64,000 nt of DNA from the NCBI GenBank assembly GCA_036505795.1, contig DASXSU010000095.1:21313-85312 (forward strand). The letters are read 5' to 3'. The notes beneath the pieces were generated by a model. That model was not told the origin of the DNA, ran no database searches, and worked only from the letters and a program-made list of their open reading frames with translations. Below, piece by piece: positions 34,239 through 42,555 of the stretch (the first letter of the stretch is position 1; each line of letters begins with the position of its first letter). Source of the DNA: NS-11 sp036505795 (GTDB taxonomy: Bacteria > Nitrospirota > Nitrospiria > Nitrospirales > NS-4). Both the position numbers and the translations under genes were made by a program.

Positions 34239-35324
34239 TCACAACCGATCCAACCGGTAGGTAATGACCGTCGCCAGGGTGAAATCGGGCGCCGAGTCAC
34301 GGGTAAAATCAAGGTTCTCAATTCCATAGAATTGCCATAGGAGCCTTGGCGTGAACCGATACCCGAATACCAGCACGCCCTCGGTGATGGCGTTATCGAG
34401 TAATTTCATGCCGGTATGGTGAAATGGGGACTGATAATAATCGAACTGCCCCGTAATCGAGAACTTCGGGGTGATGACGAACTCTACGCCGGTGATCGAG
34501 GTCATATAGGCCCGCAGTCCAAATCCAAGATAGTGACCGATCGGAAAGATCTCATTCACATTCTGGTACAAGACCACATGCCCCAGGAAGGCCTTTTGCG
34601 CGGCGAGCCCGAAACCGAGATCTACCAAGCCGGTTCCAAATGCTCGGCTTTGGTCCCCGGTCGGGATCTTGACAGCCATGCGAAGCGCGATGCCTGGAAG
34701 ATATTTTTTCTCAGGAATCACGAGCGCCTTGGACGAGAGGACCGTATCGGTCAGACCGTAAGCGCCATTGGTTCCCTGGAGCACAGTCTGGCCGTTGCGT
34801 GAAAGCCTATAGGCAAAGCCGGCATGGTTGAGATTGACACGAAGCGGCGCCGGCCTATTGACAAGATGCTCGACGGCCGTCACCAGACCATCGAGTCCGC
34901 CCGAGTTGTTATACAGCGAGGCGATCTCGATGCCGACCTCGGTATTATGCAGAAGTCCGTAGCGAAGATCGATTGACGACCGAAGTTGATTGAGCTTGAG
35001 GACGGCGCTCGCCGTCGGAGTCGTCTCTTGGAGAATGGTGCTGCTTTCGGCGACATGGAGTCGCATCGCAAATCGTCCCTTGGCCACAGGATGAATCGAT
35101 TCTCCGGGTATCTGCAACGACAGTCCCTGAATCGGCTGGAAATCTCGGACAGGCGCAAGGCCTTGTCCTATGTATGATTCCTGAGCCCGGATGCCAGGGG
35201 GTGTTGCCACAAGAAGGAAAACGAAGAGCGCTGCCGCTGGAAAAAATGGGGTCAGAGTCGACTTATTCACGACTCGCGGAATCCTAAAATCAATAAGTCG
35301 ACTCTGACCCCAATTGGGGGCCAT
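34239..35324 (-). CDS. DUF3187-like outer-membrane protein
   Basis: A barrel-like protein of about 361 residues. A signal core (LFVFLLVATPPGIRAQES) is followed by alternating strands and the terminal TLATVITYRLDRL. It looks like the DUF3187 family (function unknown, outer membrane). The ATG at 35324 overlaps the stop of the Omp85-like gene (TGATG). However, the first about 28 codons run through the palindromic element at 35247-35312, so the natural start may instead be the GTG at about 35270, giving VNKSTLTPFF as N-region. It is the last gene of the hopanoid/Mla chain and might shape the lipid exit side of the envelope, which is inference. Confidence 0.78.
   Translation of the reverse strand: MAPNWGQSRLIDFRIPRVVNKSTLTPFFPAAALFVFLLVATPPGIRAQESYIGQGLAPVRDFQPIQGLSLQIPGESIHPVAKGRFAMRLHVAESSTILQETTPTASAVLKLNQLRSSIDLRYGLLHNTEVGIEIASLYNNSGGLDGLVTAVEHLVNRPAPLRVNLNHAGFAYRLSRNGQTVLQGTNGAYGLTDTVLSSKALVIPEKKYLPGIALRMAVKIPTGDQSRAFGTGLVDLGFGLAAQKAFLGHVVLYQNVNEIFPIGHYLGFGLRAYMTSITGVEFVITPKFSITGQFDYYQSPFHHTGMKLLDNAITEGVLVFGYRFTPRLLWQFYGIENLDFTRDSAPDFTLATVITYRLDRL
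35247..35312. repeat. 66-base palindromic element (21-bp perfect inverted repeats)
   Basis: The left arm 35247-35267 (TGGGGTCAGAGTCGACTTAT and one more T) and right arm 35292-35312 are perfect reverse complements around a 24-base centre. 'GGGGTCAGAGTCGACTTATT'-like palindromes resemble small mobile or REP-type elements seen in many bacterial genomes (recollection). It lies at the junction of two outer-membrane protein genes and encodes part of the N-terminus of the downstream frame. No transposase is present. Confidence 0.85.
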
Positions 35325-36541
35325 CAAAATGGAAAATCCAGACCAGCGAAGACGGCATTGCCGTCTTTGCTGGTGGCAACATCCACCCGGCCGACCACAT
35401 TCGGGCGCGCGATCGCTCGAAAGCCGATTCCAGGATTAAATTCGTACTGAGAGAACGCGCGGTACTGGAAGCTACTCAACACTTTACCAATATCAAGAAA
35501 GGGGGCGGTTTCGATCTCAGCGACGGTGCCAAAAAGCCGGAGGTGGAACAACTGGATACGCTCCTCAAAGTTAAAGACGATCGAATGGTCGTCGACAAAG
35601 CGACCGATCCCAAATCCTCGCAGGGAATTCTGGCCGCCCAACATGCTCCGCTCGAAAAATGGGATCTTCTCCCCCCCAAGGGTAGCCTCGAATTTACCAC
35701 GGAACGCGAAGGTGTAGCGTTTGGTCTGGTCCGGGATCAGTTTTCGATATTCAATGCCATATTTGCTGAAGACCGTTGTGTGGTCGGACGTCACCGACTG
35801 CGCCAGTTCCGAGTACATTGTAAAGTAGGATCCGATCGTCGGGCTGACGGCGTCGTCGCGTGTATCGCTCAAATATCCCAGCCTATTGCCAAAAATGGTG
35901 GCGCCCCCTGTCCCTTTGACGGTTGGAAAAACTGACTGAGTAAATGAAAGGCTTGGGATTCCGCCCGGCTGTAACTCCACATTGCGTACTCGTCCGGTGA
36001 TGATGACCCGCTTTCCGGGACCGATATACATCCCGGCCGAAAGATAGCCATAGAGTTCCCGGTCCGTATAGTTCGTTTCACTCGACTGCGGAGCCTTCGG
36101 ACCCAGCCCGAAAAACCGCGATGTCGCGTTCTTGTAAAAACCTCCGCCCAATTCGAGGCTGTAGCGGCCTTGCGAGAGATACAGGTTGCGATAATTCCCC
36201 ACCAGTTTGCGCTCGATTCTCTCGGTGTAGGAACCTTGAAAAGTCATCTCCTCCCCACGGGTGGGATACTTGAAGAGATTAAGCGTCCCCCGCGAACCGA
36301 GAAACTCGTTGTGCACATACATGGGCGCGATGATCTTATTGATCCTGCCATCGGCGTCATTAAAAATGAAGGGAGCGATAAGGCCGAGGTCGACCCCGTC
36401 GTTCTTCGAATTCGCAATTGCGGGGATGAGGAAGTAGTTCCAGTCTCGGGCGGCGGCGTGTCCCTTCGCAGGCAGGCTCAGCGCCAGCACGGAGGCAACC
36501 ACCAATCCCAAGACGACGGAAACGCCGTCACGGAATCTCAA
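35324..36541 (-). CDS. Omp85/BamA-like surface antigen barrel (no POTRA)
   Basis: A 405-residue protein with a signal peptide (residues 1 to about 29, ending GHAAA) and a 16-strand-type barrel. NSLRGFGIGRF carries the RGF motif of the Omp85 strand-lock loop, and the protein ends in ...DFPF with a terminal aromatic. No POTRA repeats are present, so it is of the short bacterial surface antigen (D15) type rather than BamA. It follows mlaC by 30 bases on the same strand and is coupled to the DUF3187-like gene. In this context it may be the outer-membrane component of a lipid-trafficking route, which is inference. Confidence 0.85.
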   Translation of the reverse strand: MRFRDGVSVVLGLVVASVLALSLPAKGHAAARDWNYFLIPAIANSKNDGVDLGLIAPFIFNDADGRINKIIAPMYVHNEFLGSRGTLNLFKYPTRGEEMTFQGSYTERIERKLVGNYRNLYLSQGRYSLELGGGFYKNATSRFFGLGPKAPQSSETNYTDRELYGYLSAGMYIGPGKRVIITGRVRNVELQPGGIPSLSFTQSVFPTVKGTGGATIFGNRLGYLSDTRDDAVSPTIGSYFTMYSELAQSVTSDHTTVFSKYGIEYRKLIPDQTKRYTFAFRGKFEATLGGEKIPFFERSMLGGQNSLRGFGIGRFVDDHSIVFNFEERIQLFHLRLFGTVAEIETAPFLDIGKVLSSFQYRAFSQYEFNPGIGFRAIARPNVVGRVDVATSKDGNAVFAGLDFPF

Positions 36542-36571
36542 TATGGCTATGATGCTCGTTCCGATACGATA

Positions 36572-37225
36572 TTAATCGGCTTTACGACGCTCAGGAGCCG
36601 CGCCGGGAGCCGAGATGACGTCCGCCTTGTCACGAATCGTCTTGCTCAACGACTCAAATGAATCCTTGCGAAGGATTCGCTTGAACTGCTCGCGATAATT
36701 GCTGACGAGCCCTGTCCCCTCAACCACGACATCGTAGACGCGCCATTCGCCGCCGCCGTGTTCCATTTTGTAGTCGATAGGGACTTGGGATTTTCCTGTA
36801 TCGATCTCGGTCCGTACCTCGGCATACTCGCCGTCCGTAAGCTCTTTGAGGTAGTGAATCTTCTCCCCGGAATAGTTTTCGATACGACCCAGGTATGAAC
36901 TGGACAACAATGTGCGAAAGGAATCCACAAAGTCTTTGCGCTCCTCGGGAGTGCGCTTGGCCCATTCCGACCCGACCGTGCGCTTTGCCATTTCCTGAAA
37001 ATTGAAGCGCTTGCCGATCACTGATTCAAGCTTCTTGCGCCGCTCTTCTTTCTTCTCCGGCACTTTTAAAGCCGGGTCTTCCAGCACGATGAGAACTTCA
37101 TCGACGGACTGCTTGAGAGCCTCCGTAGGCGGACCTGCCGACGCGATACCTCCTGTCAGCGCTATCCACCCGGCCAAGAAACCGATCGCGAGCATCCCGC
37201 TCGTTACCCCGCTACACTTTGGCAT
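36572..37225 (-). CDS. mlaC: MlaC, periplasmic lipid-binding protein
   Basis: A 217-residue protein with a signal peptide (about 1-30) and a Ttg2D/MlaC fold: VIGKRFNFQEMAKRTVGSEW, SFRTLLSSSYLGRIENYSGE, then IDYKMEHGGGEWRVYDVVVE. MlaC shuttles phospholipid between outer- and inner-membrane complexes. A weak gap of 104 bases separates it from mlaD, and 30 bases separate it from the Omp85-like gene. The C-terminal tail (about 185-217) is charged and probably disordered. Confidence 0.92.
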   Translation of the reverse strand: MPKCSGVTSGMLAIGFLAGWIALTGGIASAGPPTEALKQSVDEVLIVLEDPALKVPEKKEERRKKLESVIGKRFNFQEMAKRTVGSEWAKRTPEERKDFVDSFRTLLSSSYLGRIENYSGEKIHYLKELTDGEYAEVRTEIDTGKSQVPIDYKMEHGGGEWRVYDVVVEGTGLVSNYREQFKRILRKDSFESLSKTIRDKADVISAPGAAPERRKAD

Positions 37226-37329
37226 TCCGCTCTCCTCTCTGACGAACTGAACATGATCGACCGGATCGCTCCTTCAACCTGTACAATGCTATTATACATC
37301 CTGCCGCAGCGAGATGCTTTCGCCTGGCG

Positions 37330-37824
37330 TCATTTTGCGGGCTTCCCGCTGCCATCCGGCTTTCCTTCGTCTTTTCCGCTGCTCCCGGCGCTTCCGTGAA
37401 TGAATTCGCCGATGATGGCTTCTAAGTCTACTCCTGATTCCGTATCGCGGATCTTACCTCCGGCCGTGAGTTCCTTGTCGGAGCCCCCAGGGGAAAGAGC
37501 GACGTACTTGTCGCCGATGAGCCCGCGGGTTTTGATCGACGCAATGGCATCCTGGTACACTTTGAGGCCAGGATTGACTGACAGGGTTACAAGCGCGCGC
37601 TCGCCGTCCAGAGCGATCCGTTTTACTTGGCCGACCTGAACGCCGGCGACCTCCACCGGGGCGCCCGTCTTCAACCCCGCGACCGAATCAAAGACCGCTT
37701 GGACGTGCCGCTGGTTTGTTCCGACGACTTCCAATTTCCCGAGTTTTACGGCCAGATAGGTCAAGGCCGCAATGCCGACAAGAACAAAGATCCCTACAGT
37801 GAGCTCTAGCTTGGTATCCTTCAC
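37330..37824 (-). CDS. mlaD: MlaD, MCE-domain lipid-transport protein
   Basis: A 164-residue protein with an N-terminal membrane helix (8-26) and one MCE domain (about 36-115: VFDSVAGLKTGAPVEVAGVQ, LVTLSVNPGLKVYQDAIASI, KTRGLIGDKYVALSPGG). The tail (135-164) is Gly/Lys-rich. MCE proteins form the periplasmic hexameric ring of the inner-membrane lipid-transport complex. The ATG overlaps the mlaF stop by four bases (ATGA). Confidence 0.94.
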   Translation of the reverse strand: MKDTKLELTVGIFVLVGIAALTYLAVKLGKLEVVGTNQRHVQAVFDSVAGLKTGAPVEVAGVQVGQVKRIALDGERALVTLSVNPGLKVYQDAIASIKTRGLIGDKYVALSPGGSDKELTAGGKIRDTESGVDLEAIIGEFIHGSAGSSGKDEGKPDGSGKPAK

Positions 37825-38660
37825 GGTCGTCGCGCCTCCTGAACCGCTGCTGCCTCTCTCCCCGCAGGGGAAAGGTTCGGATGACCGGCCTCTCTGCCGC
37901 CATTAATGAACTCTTGGATGGCTGGGTTCTGGGTGCGCACAAACTGATCGGAGGGCGCCATTTCGGCGATCTTGCCATCGAGAAGCATCGCCACATAATC
38001 CGAAATCTGAAAGATCTCGGGAATCTCATGGCTCACCATAACTGCGGTAAATCTGTACCGCCGTTGCGTTTCCTGAATCAGGTCATGGATCGTGCGCGCG
38101 AGAAGAGGATCCAGGCCGGTGGTCGGCTCGTCGAACAGCATGATCTCCGGTCCCAGCACAAGTGCGCGGGCAAGCCCGGCACGTTTACGCATACCGCCGC
38201 TCAGTTCCGAAGGATACTTCTGTTCCATTCCTGTGAGCCCTACCTGGTCCAGCATCTCGAGGACTTTTTGTCGGATCTCTTCTTCTTTTAAAGTCGTTTT
38301 CTCACGAAGCGGGAACGCCACGTTTTCAAAAACCGAAAGCGAGTCAAAAAGCGCCGAGCCTTGAAACAGCATCGCGAACTTCTTGCGGATCTCATTGAGC
38401 TCGCGTTGACCCAGCAGAGTAATATCAGTGCCTTCCACCAGGACCTGACCGCGGTCCGGCCTGATTAAGCCGATGAGGTGTTTCAGTAACACGCTCTTGC
38501 CGCCTCCGCTGCGCCCAATGACGGTGGTGAGTTTTCCCCGCGGAATCTCCAGATTCAAGCCTGTGAGGACCGGATGCTCGCCAAAGCTTTTGTACACGTC
38601 CACGAGGCGAATAACCGGCGTCGTAGCGCCTGCAGCTTCTGTACTCAAGGGGGTCACCAT
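37821..38660 (-). CDS. mlaF: MlaF, ABC transporter ATPase
   Basis: A 279-residue ATPase. Walker A is GRSGGGKS, the Q-loop is LFQGSALFD, the signature is LSGGMRKR, Walker B is MLFDEPTTGLDP and the H-switch is VSHEI. The ATG at 38660 lies five bases after the mlaE stop. The longer frame to 38699 overlaps mlaE by 34 bases and starts with residues (MGLFPYVGAAVTA) unlike the family, so I chose the shorter one. It energises lipid transport by the MlaE/MlaD complex. No strong ribosome site is seen, consistent with translational coupling. Confidence 0.95.
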   Translation of the reverse strand: MVTPLSTEAAGATTPVIRLVDVYKSFGEHPVLTGLNLEIPRGKLTTVIGRSGGGKSVLLKHLIGLIRPDRGQVLVEGTDITLLGQRELNEIRKKFAMLFQGSALFDSLSVFENVAFPLREKTTLKEEEIRQKVLEMLDQVGLTGMEQKYPSELSGGMRKRAGLARALVLGPEIMLFDEPTTGLDPLLARTIHDLIQETQRRYRFTAVMVSHEIPEIFQISDYVAMLLDGKIAEMAPSDQFVRTQNPAIQEFINGGREAGHPNLSPAGREAAAVQEARRP

Positions 38661-38665
38661 TGCGG

Positions 38666-39439
38666 TCACAGCAGCACCGACGTAAGGAAATAATCCCAAA
38701 TCAGCACCAAGACAGACGCCAGCACGACGGCCTCGGTCGTCGCCTTTCCAAGGCCCTCCGCGCTCATCCCGGTGTTGTAGCCTTTATAGGTACACACCCA
38801 GGTCACTATCAGTCCAAAACTTAACGCCTTGAGGATGCCACCGTACACATCCTTCCACTCTACGGCCGACTGCATGGAACTGGTATAGGCGCCGGAGCTT
38901 ACCCCTAAGAGCTCGACGCCGACGAGGTGGCCGCCATAAATCCCGATCACATCAAAGATGGCCACCAACAGCGGCATGACCAGCACTCCAGCCAGCACCT
39001 TGGGCGCCACCAAATACTGCATAGGACTCACCGCCATCGTATCTAAGGCGTCGATTTGCTCGGTAATGCGCATCAATCCGATCTCCGCCGTCATCGCCGA
39101 TCCCGCGCGTCCGGTCACCATCAGTGCGGAAAGCACCGGGCCTAACTCTCGGATCATGCTCAGGGCGACCGCAGAGCCTAGAAGACCCTCTGCCCCAAAC
39201 TTGCGCAGCGAATAGTATCCTTGTAGCCCCAACACCATGCCGGTGAACGCCCCAGTGAGCACGATGACGAACAATGATTTTACACCGATGAAATGCATTT
39301 GCTTGAGCAGTTGGAGAAACCTAAACGGGGGACGTACCAACCATGTGATGGTCTGCGCCAGGAACACCCCCATCCGGCCCATCTCGCGAATGGTCGACAG
39401 CGTAATGGCGCCCCAATGGGCGACGGTCGATGTGATCAT
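38666..39439 (-). CDS. mlaE: MlaE, ABC transporter permease
   Basis: A 257-residue permease with about five membrane helices and the Mla/Ttg2B signature: ELGPVLSALMVTGRAGSAMTAEIG and the EQIDALDTMAVSPMQYLVAP block. The ATG at 39439 overlaps the hpnG stop (TGATG). The longer frame starting 15 codons upstream lies in hpnG and is rejected. With MlaF and MlaD it forms the inner-membrane lipid transporter. Direct coupling to a hopanoid gene suggests its cargo may include hopanoids. Confidence 0.95.
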   Translation of the reverse strand: MITSTVAHWGAITLSTIREMGRMGVFLAQTITWLVRPPFRFLQLLKQMHFIGVKSLFVIVLTGAFTGMVLGLQGYYSLRKFGAEGLLGSAVALSMIRELGPVLSALMVTGRAGSAMTAEIGLMRITEQIDALDTMAVSPMQYLVAPKVLAGVLVMPLLVAIFDVIGIYGGHLVGVELLGVSSGAYTSSMQSAVEWKDVYGGILKALSFGLIVTWVCTYKGYNTGMSAEGLGKATTEAVVLASVLVLIWDYFLTSVLL

Positions 39440-40233
39440 CAAGAAAGCGCCACAGAACAATCCGGTTGTGGAGGAAGCTGGCAAGACGGAAGAGCCATGG
39501 CAAACCAGGCAAAAAACCGTCTCAACGTATCGTCGGCGTTGTCAGCATGACACTTCATGCGATACAAACCTCGGAGCAGGGACGGATGTGTCATCAGTTC
39601 CAGAATACCACGTAACGAGCCGGAGGCTGAGAGCCAAAGGTTAAAATCCATGGGTAAATCATCCCCTACTTTGTCGGAAACAGCCCGTACCGCCAGAAAC
39701 GGCACCTTTTCCATGGCTGCGATGCGGGCGATTGTCGCGCTTTCCATATCCACGCCGATCGCGCCACTGGCGGCGGCCAGAGCCTGCTTCTCCGATGCCC
39801 GCCATACGATATTTGCGACAGTGATGATGGGCCCTTTTGTCCACCCCACGCCCGCCTCCCTGGCGGCAACGGCCGCTGCCGTCAGCAACGTCTCATCAAC
39901 CGCAATGGCAGTGGACGACCGCTCCTGAATCCAATCATGGATGCTCGTGCCAAGGATCAGCGCGCCTACACCTTCTGGTCCTAAGCCACCGATGTAGCCG
40001 GTCGAAATTATTGCATCTGGAGAAATGGCGAGTTGGACGGCTTCGGTGGCGAGCCGCGCGCGCTGATGCCCAATGCCGGTTTTGATCAGATGCACTTCGA
40101 CATCCTTCAATCGTCCGATGGCATGGGCGAATCTTCCGACGCGATCATGGCGTATGCGGCCAAAGAACTCTAAGACCGATTGTGCCGGAGCAAGTTCGCG
40201 AGCAGTCGCAGCCAGGATTGCGACACGCCGCAT
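39439..40233 (-). CDS. hpnG: HpnG, adenosylhopane nucleosidase (purine phosphorylase family)
   Basis: A 264-residue nucleosidase of the MTA/SAH nucleosidase-like fold: VAILAATARELAP at the N-terminus, ISTGYIGGLGP, and GVDMESATIARIA with the ribose-binding Met-Glu. In hopanoid clusters HpnG removes adenine from adenosylhopane to give ribosylhopane. It sits between shc and mlaE with one-base overlaps on both sides, and the product of HpnH (16223-17239) is its expected substrate. The C-terminal 45 residues beyond the core are unusual. Confidence 0.9.
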   Translation of the reverse strand: MRRVAILAATARELAPAQSVLEFFGRIRHDRVGRFAHAIGRLKDVEVHLIKTGIGHQRARLATEAVQLAISPDAIISTGYIGGLGPEGVGALILGTSIHDWIQERSSTAIAVDETLLTAAAVAAREAGVGWTKGPIITVANIVWRASEKQALAAASGAIGVDMESATIARIAAMEKVPFLAVRAVSDKVGDDLPMDFNLWLSASGSLRGILELMTHPSLLRGLYRMKCHADNADDTLRRFFAWFAMALPSCQLPPQPDCSVALS

Positions 40234-42395
40234 TACGGCACGAGCCGAAGCTGTCCGTGTTTACGGTTGTGTTCGAGGATCTCGTCCCCGCGCGCGCGCC
40301 CTTTGAGCTTGAGAGAGCGGTACATCGAGAGCGCCCAGAGGGGAAAGTAGTGGCTGTAGCCGTGGTAGCGTAAATAAAACACCCGGGGAAAGCCGGTCCC
40401 GGTGAAATGGCGCTCCGGCCAGTAACCCTGGGAATTCTGATGACGGAGAAGATAGTTGACGCCACGGACGACGCTGATCGTCTCGACTTCGCCTGCGCAC
40501 AGCAATGCGAGGAGCGCCCAGGCGGTTTGTGACGGGGTACTCTCACCGTTGCCGTGTGCGTCTCGATCCGCGTACGAGAGACATGACTCATCCCAGCCGC
40601 CGTCATGGTTCTGTTTTGAAACGACCCAGGCCACGGCCTTTCGAATATACGGGGCATGCATGTCTTCACCGATGGCTTTCAGCCCTGCGAGCACGGACCA
40701 CACACCATAGACGTAGTTGACCCCCCAACGGCCGTACCACGAGCCATCCTTTTCCTGTTTCTCTTTCAAGAACCGGATTCCCCTGACGGCGGCCGGGTGC
40801 GACCGATCATAGCCCAGCGCGCCCAGCATCTCGAGTTCTCGACCGGTCACGTCCGCGGTGCTTGGGTCCAATAACGCGCGGTGATCGGCAAACGGGATCT
40901 CATTAAAGAACATTCGATTATTGTCGCGGTCGTAGGCGCCCCATCCGCCGTCGCTTCCTTGCATCGGCAGGGTCCATCTCAGTCCGCGCTGCACCGAGGC
41001 ATACAAGTCTTGTTGTGCCGGAATTTTAATCTTGGAAAGCGCGATCAGGACGGCCGCGGTATCGTCATTGTCAGGATAGCATTCATTCTCAAACTGAAAA
41101 TACCAGCCGCCCGGTTTGGAACGTGGGGACGAGACTATCCAGTCGCCGACTTTTGTACATTGCCGCGAGAGAAGCCACTCTGCCGCCTGGACGAATGCGG
41201 GATGTTCCTGGGGAACGCCGCTCTCGATCAAGGCGCTGATGGTCAAGGGAGTATCCCAGAGGGGGGAAAAACAGGGCTGCAGGTGTAACGTGTCGCCGCG
41301 ATCCACCTCCAAAGCTTCGATTTCACGAAAGGCCTTTTGCACCAACTCGTGATCATCCGGAAAGCCCAAGCAGCGCAACGCGAGAACCGAATTCGCCATG
41401 GCGGGATAAATGGCCCCCAGGCCTCCCTCACCCTGCATCCGGGGCACCATCCAACGTGCCGCCTTCTCCACGCCCTTTTTCCGAACCCATTGCGGAACGA
41501 GCCGGTCATACACCCGTAACGCGCTATCGAGCGCAATAAAGACATTTCGCCATGTCAGCCAGCGGTCATCTTTTCGAAATGGAGGCTCCCGCCGAAAATC
41601 GACGAGTTCTCTGGGGATGCAATACAGCTCATCGATCCCCTGTTCCTTGGGAATTTTGCAGACCGGTTTGTTTGCAAAAATGATCAGCAGAGGCACCAGC
41701 ACCGTGCGCGACCAGTAGGAAAGCGCATACAGGTTGAAATAAAACCAGGGCGGTAATAAGGTGAGCTCGGCGGGCATCGTTGGAATTCCCCGCCAATCGT
41801 ACTGATCAAATAAGGTCAGGGCAATCTTCGTGAAGACATTCGTGCCAACCACCCCGCCCTTCTCCAAGATCGTCGCCCGAGCTTTCTGCATAAACGGCTC
41901 ATCTGCGGGAATGCCGGAAAGTTTCAGGGCGAAGTATGCCTTCACCGAGGCGCTGATTTCCGGGCTTCCTCCGTGATAGATGGGCCAGCCGCCTCCGGCA
42001 AGTTGGCTCTCAATCAGGTAGCGGACCGCCTTGGCCTCCTTTTCCGGCTCACGAAAGCCCATGAAGCGCCTCAGCATGATGTACTCGGCGGTCAACGTGG
42101 TGTCGACTTCTAATTCATGGATCCAGTAGCCGTCTTCCGACTGCTGCGCAAGGAGCCACTCTTGACCCCGGCGAATCGCCTCATGAAGCGTCCCAGAGTG
42201 GTGAGGCCCGTAGGTCGGTTCAAACCGACGCGGTAAGCGAGGTAAGGATGCCCCGTCGCCGGAAAGGTTCAGATTACCACCGACTAAACTCAGCAAACGA
42301 TTGGCATTGCGGCGCGCCCGCTGCTGTACGCGCGGGGGTGCAGCAGACAGGATCCTCTCAGACCAGGTAGTCAACAGACCCAACAATCGCTTCAT
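40233..42395 (-). CDS. shc: Squalene-hopene cyclase
   Basis: A 720-residue membrane-associated cyclase (HpnF) that converts squalene to hopene/hopanol. The catalytic acid motif is DNDD (442-445, within YPDNDDTAAVLIAL), the DxDD of SHC. Several QW repeats are visible, such as GSWYGRWGVNYVYGVWSV, GGWGAYD and QGYWPERHF. It is longer than the Alicyclobacillus enzyme because of extra N-terminal residues (about 70). It is the first gene of the hopanoid/Mla chain, and the stop overlaps the start of hpnG. Upstream is a 160-base gap before smc, which must contain the promoter. Confidence 0.97.
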   Translation of the reverse strand: MKRLLGLLTTWSERILSAAPPRVQQRARRNANRLLSLVGGNLNLSGDGASLPRLPRRFEPTYGPHHSGTLHEAIRRGQEWLLAQQSEDGYWIHELEVDTTLTAEYIMLRRFMGFREPEKEAKAVRYLIESQLAGGGWPIYHGGSPEISASVKAYFALKLSGIPADEPFMQKARATILEKGGVVGTNVFTKIALTLFDQYDWRGIPTMPAELTLLPPWFYFNLYALSYWSRTVLVPLLIIFANKPVCKIPKEQGIDELYCIPRELVDFRREPPFRKDDRWLTWRNVFIALDSALRVYDRLVPQWVRKKGVEKAARWMVPRMQGEGGLGAIYPAMANSVLALRCLGFPDDHELVQKAFREIEALEVDRGDTLHLQPCFSPLWDTPLTISALIESGVPQEHPAFVQAAEWLLSRQCTKVGDWIVSSPRSKPGGWYFQFENECYPDNDDTAAVLIALSKIKIPAQQDLYASVQRGLRWTLPMQGSDGGWGAYDRDNNRMFFNEIPFADHRALLDPSTADVTGRELEMLGALGYDRSHPAAVRGIRFLKEKQEKDGSWYGRWGVNYVYGVWSVLAGLKAIGEDMHAPYIRKAVAWVVSKQNHDGGWDESCLSYADRDAHGNGESTPSQTAWALLALLCAGEVETISVVRGVNYLLRHQNSQGYWPERHFTGTGFPRVFYLRYHGYSHYFPLWALSMYRSLKLKGRARGDEILEHNRKHGQLRLVP

Positions 42396-42555
42396 AACGC
42401 CTTTCTGCCTCTACTATGATTGGTGTTATCTGCCCCCTGGAGGGAGGGAGCCCCATTGAAGGCTATCGAAGCCGGAGTATACAGCAAAGCGTTGCCTAAC
42501 TGTCAAGAGAAATCACGCTCATTATCAATAGGTTACCAGTCAGCCACCACCACCC

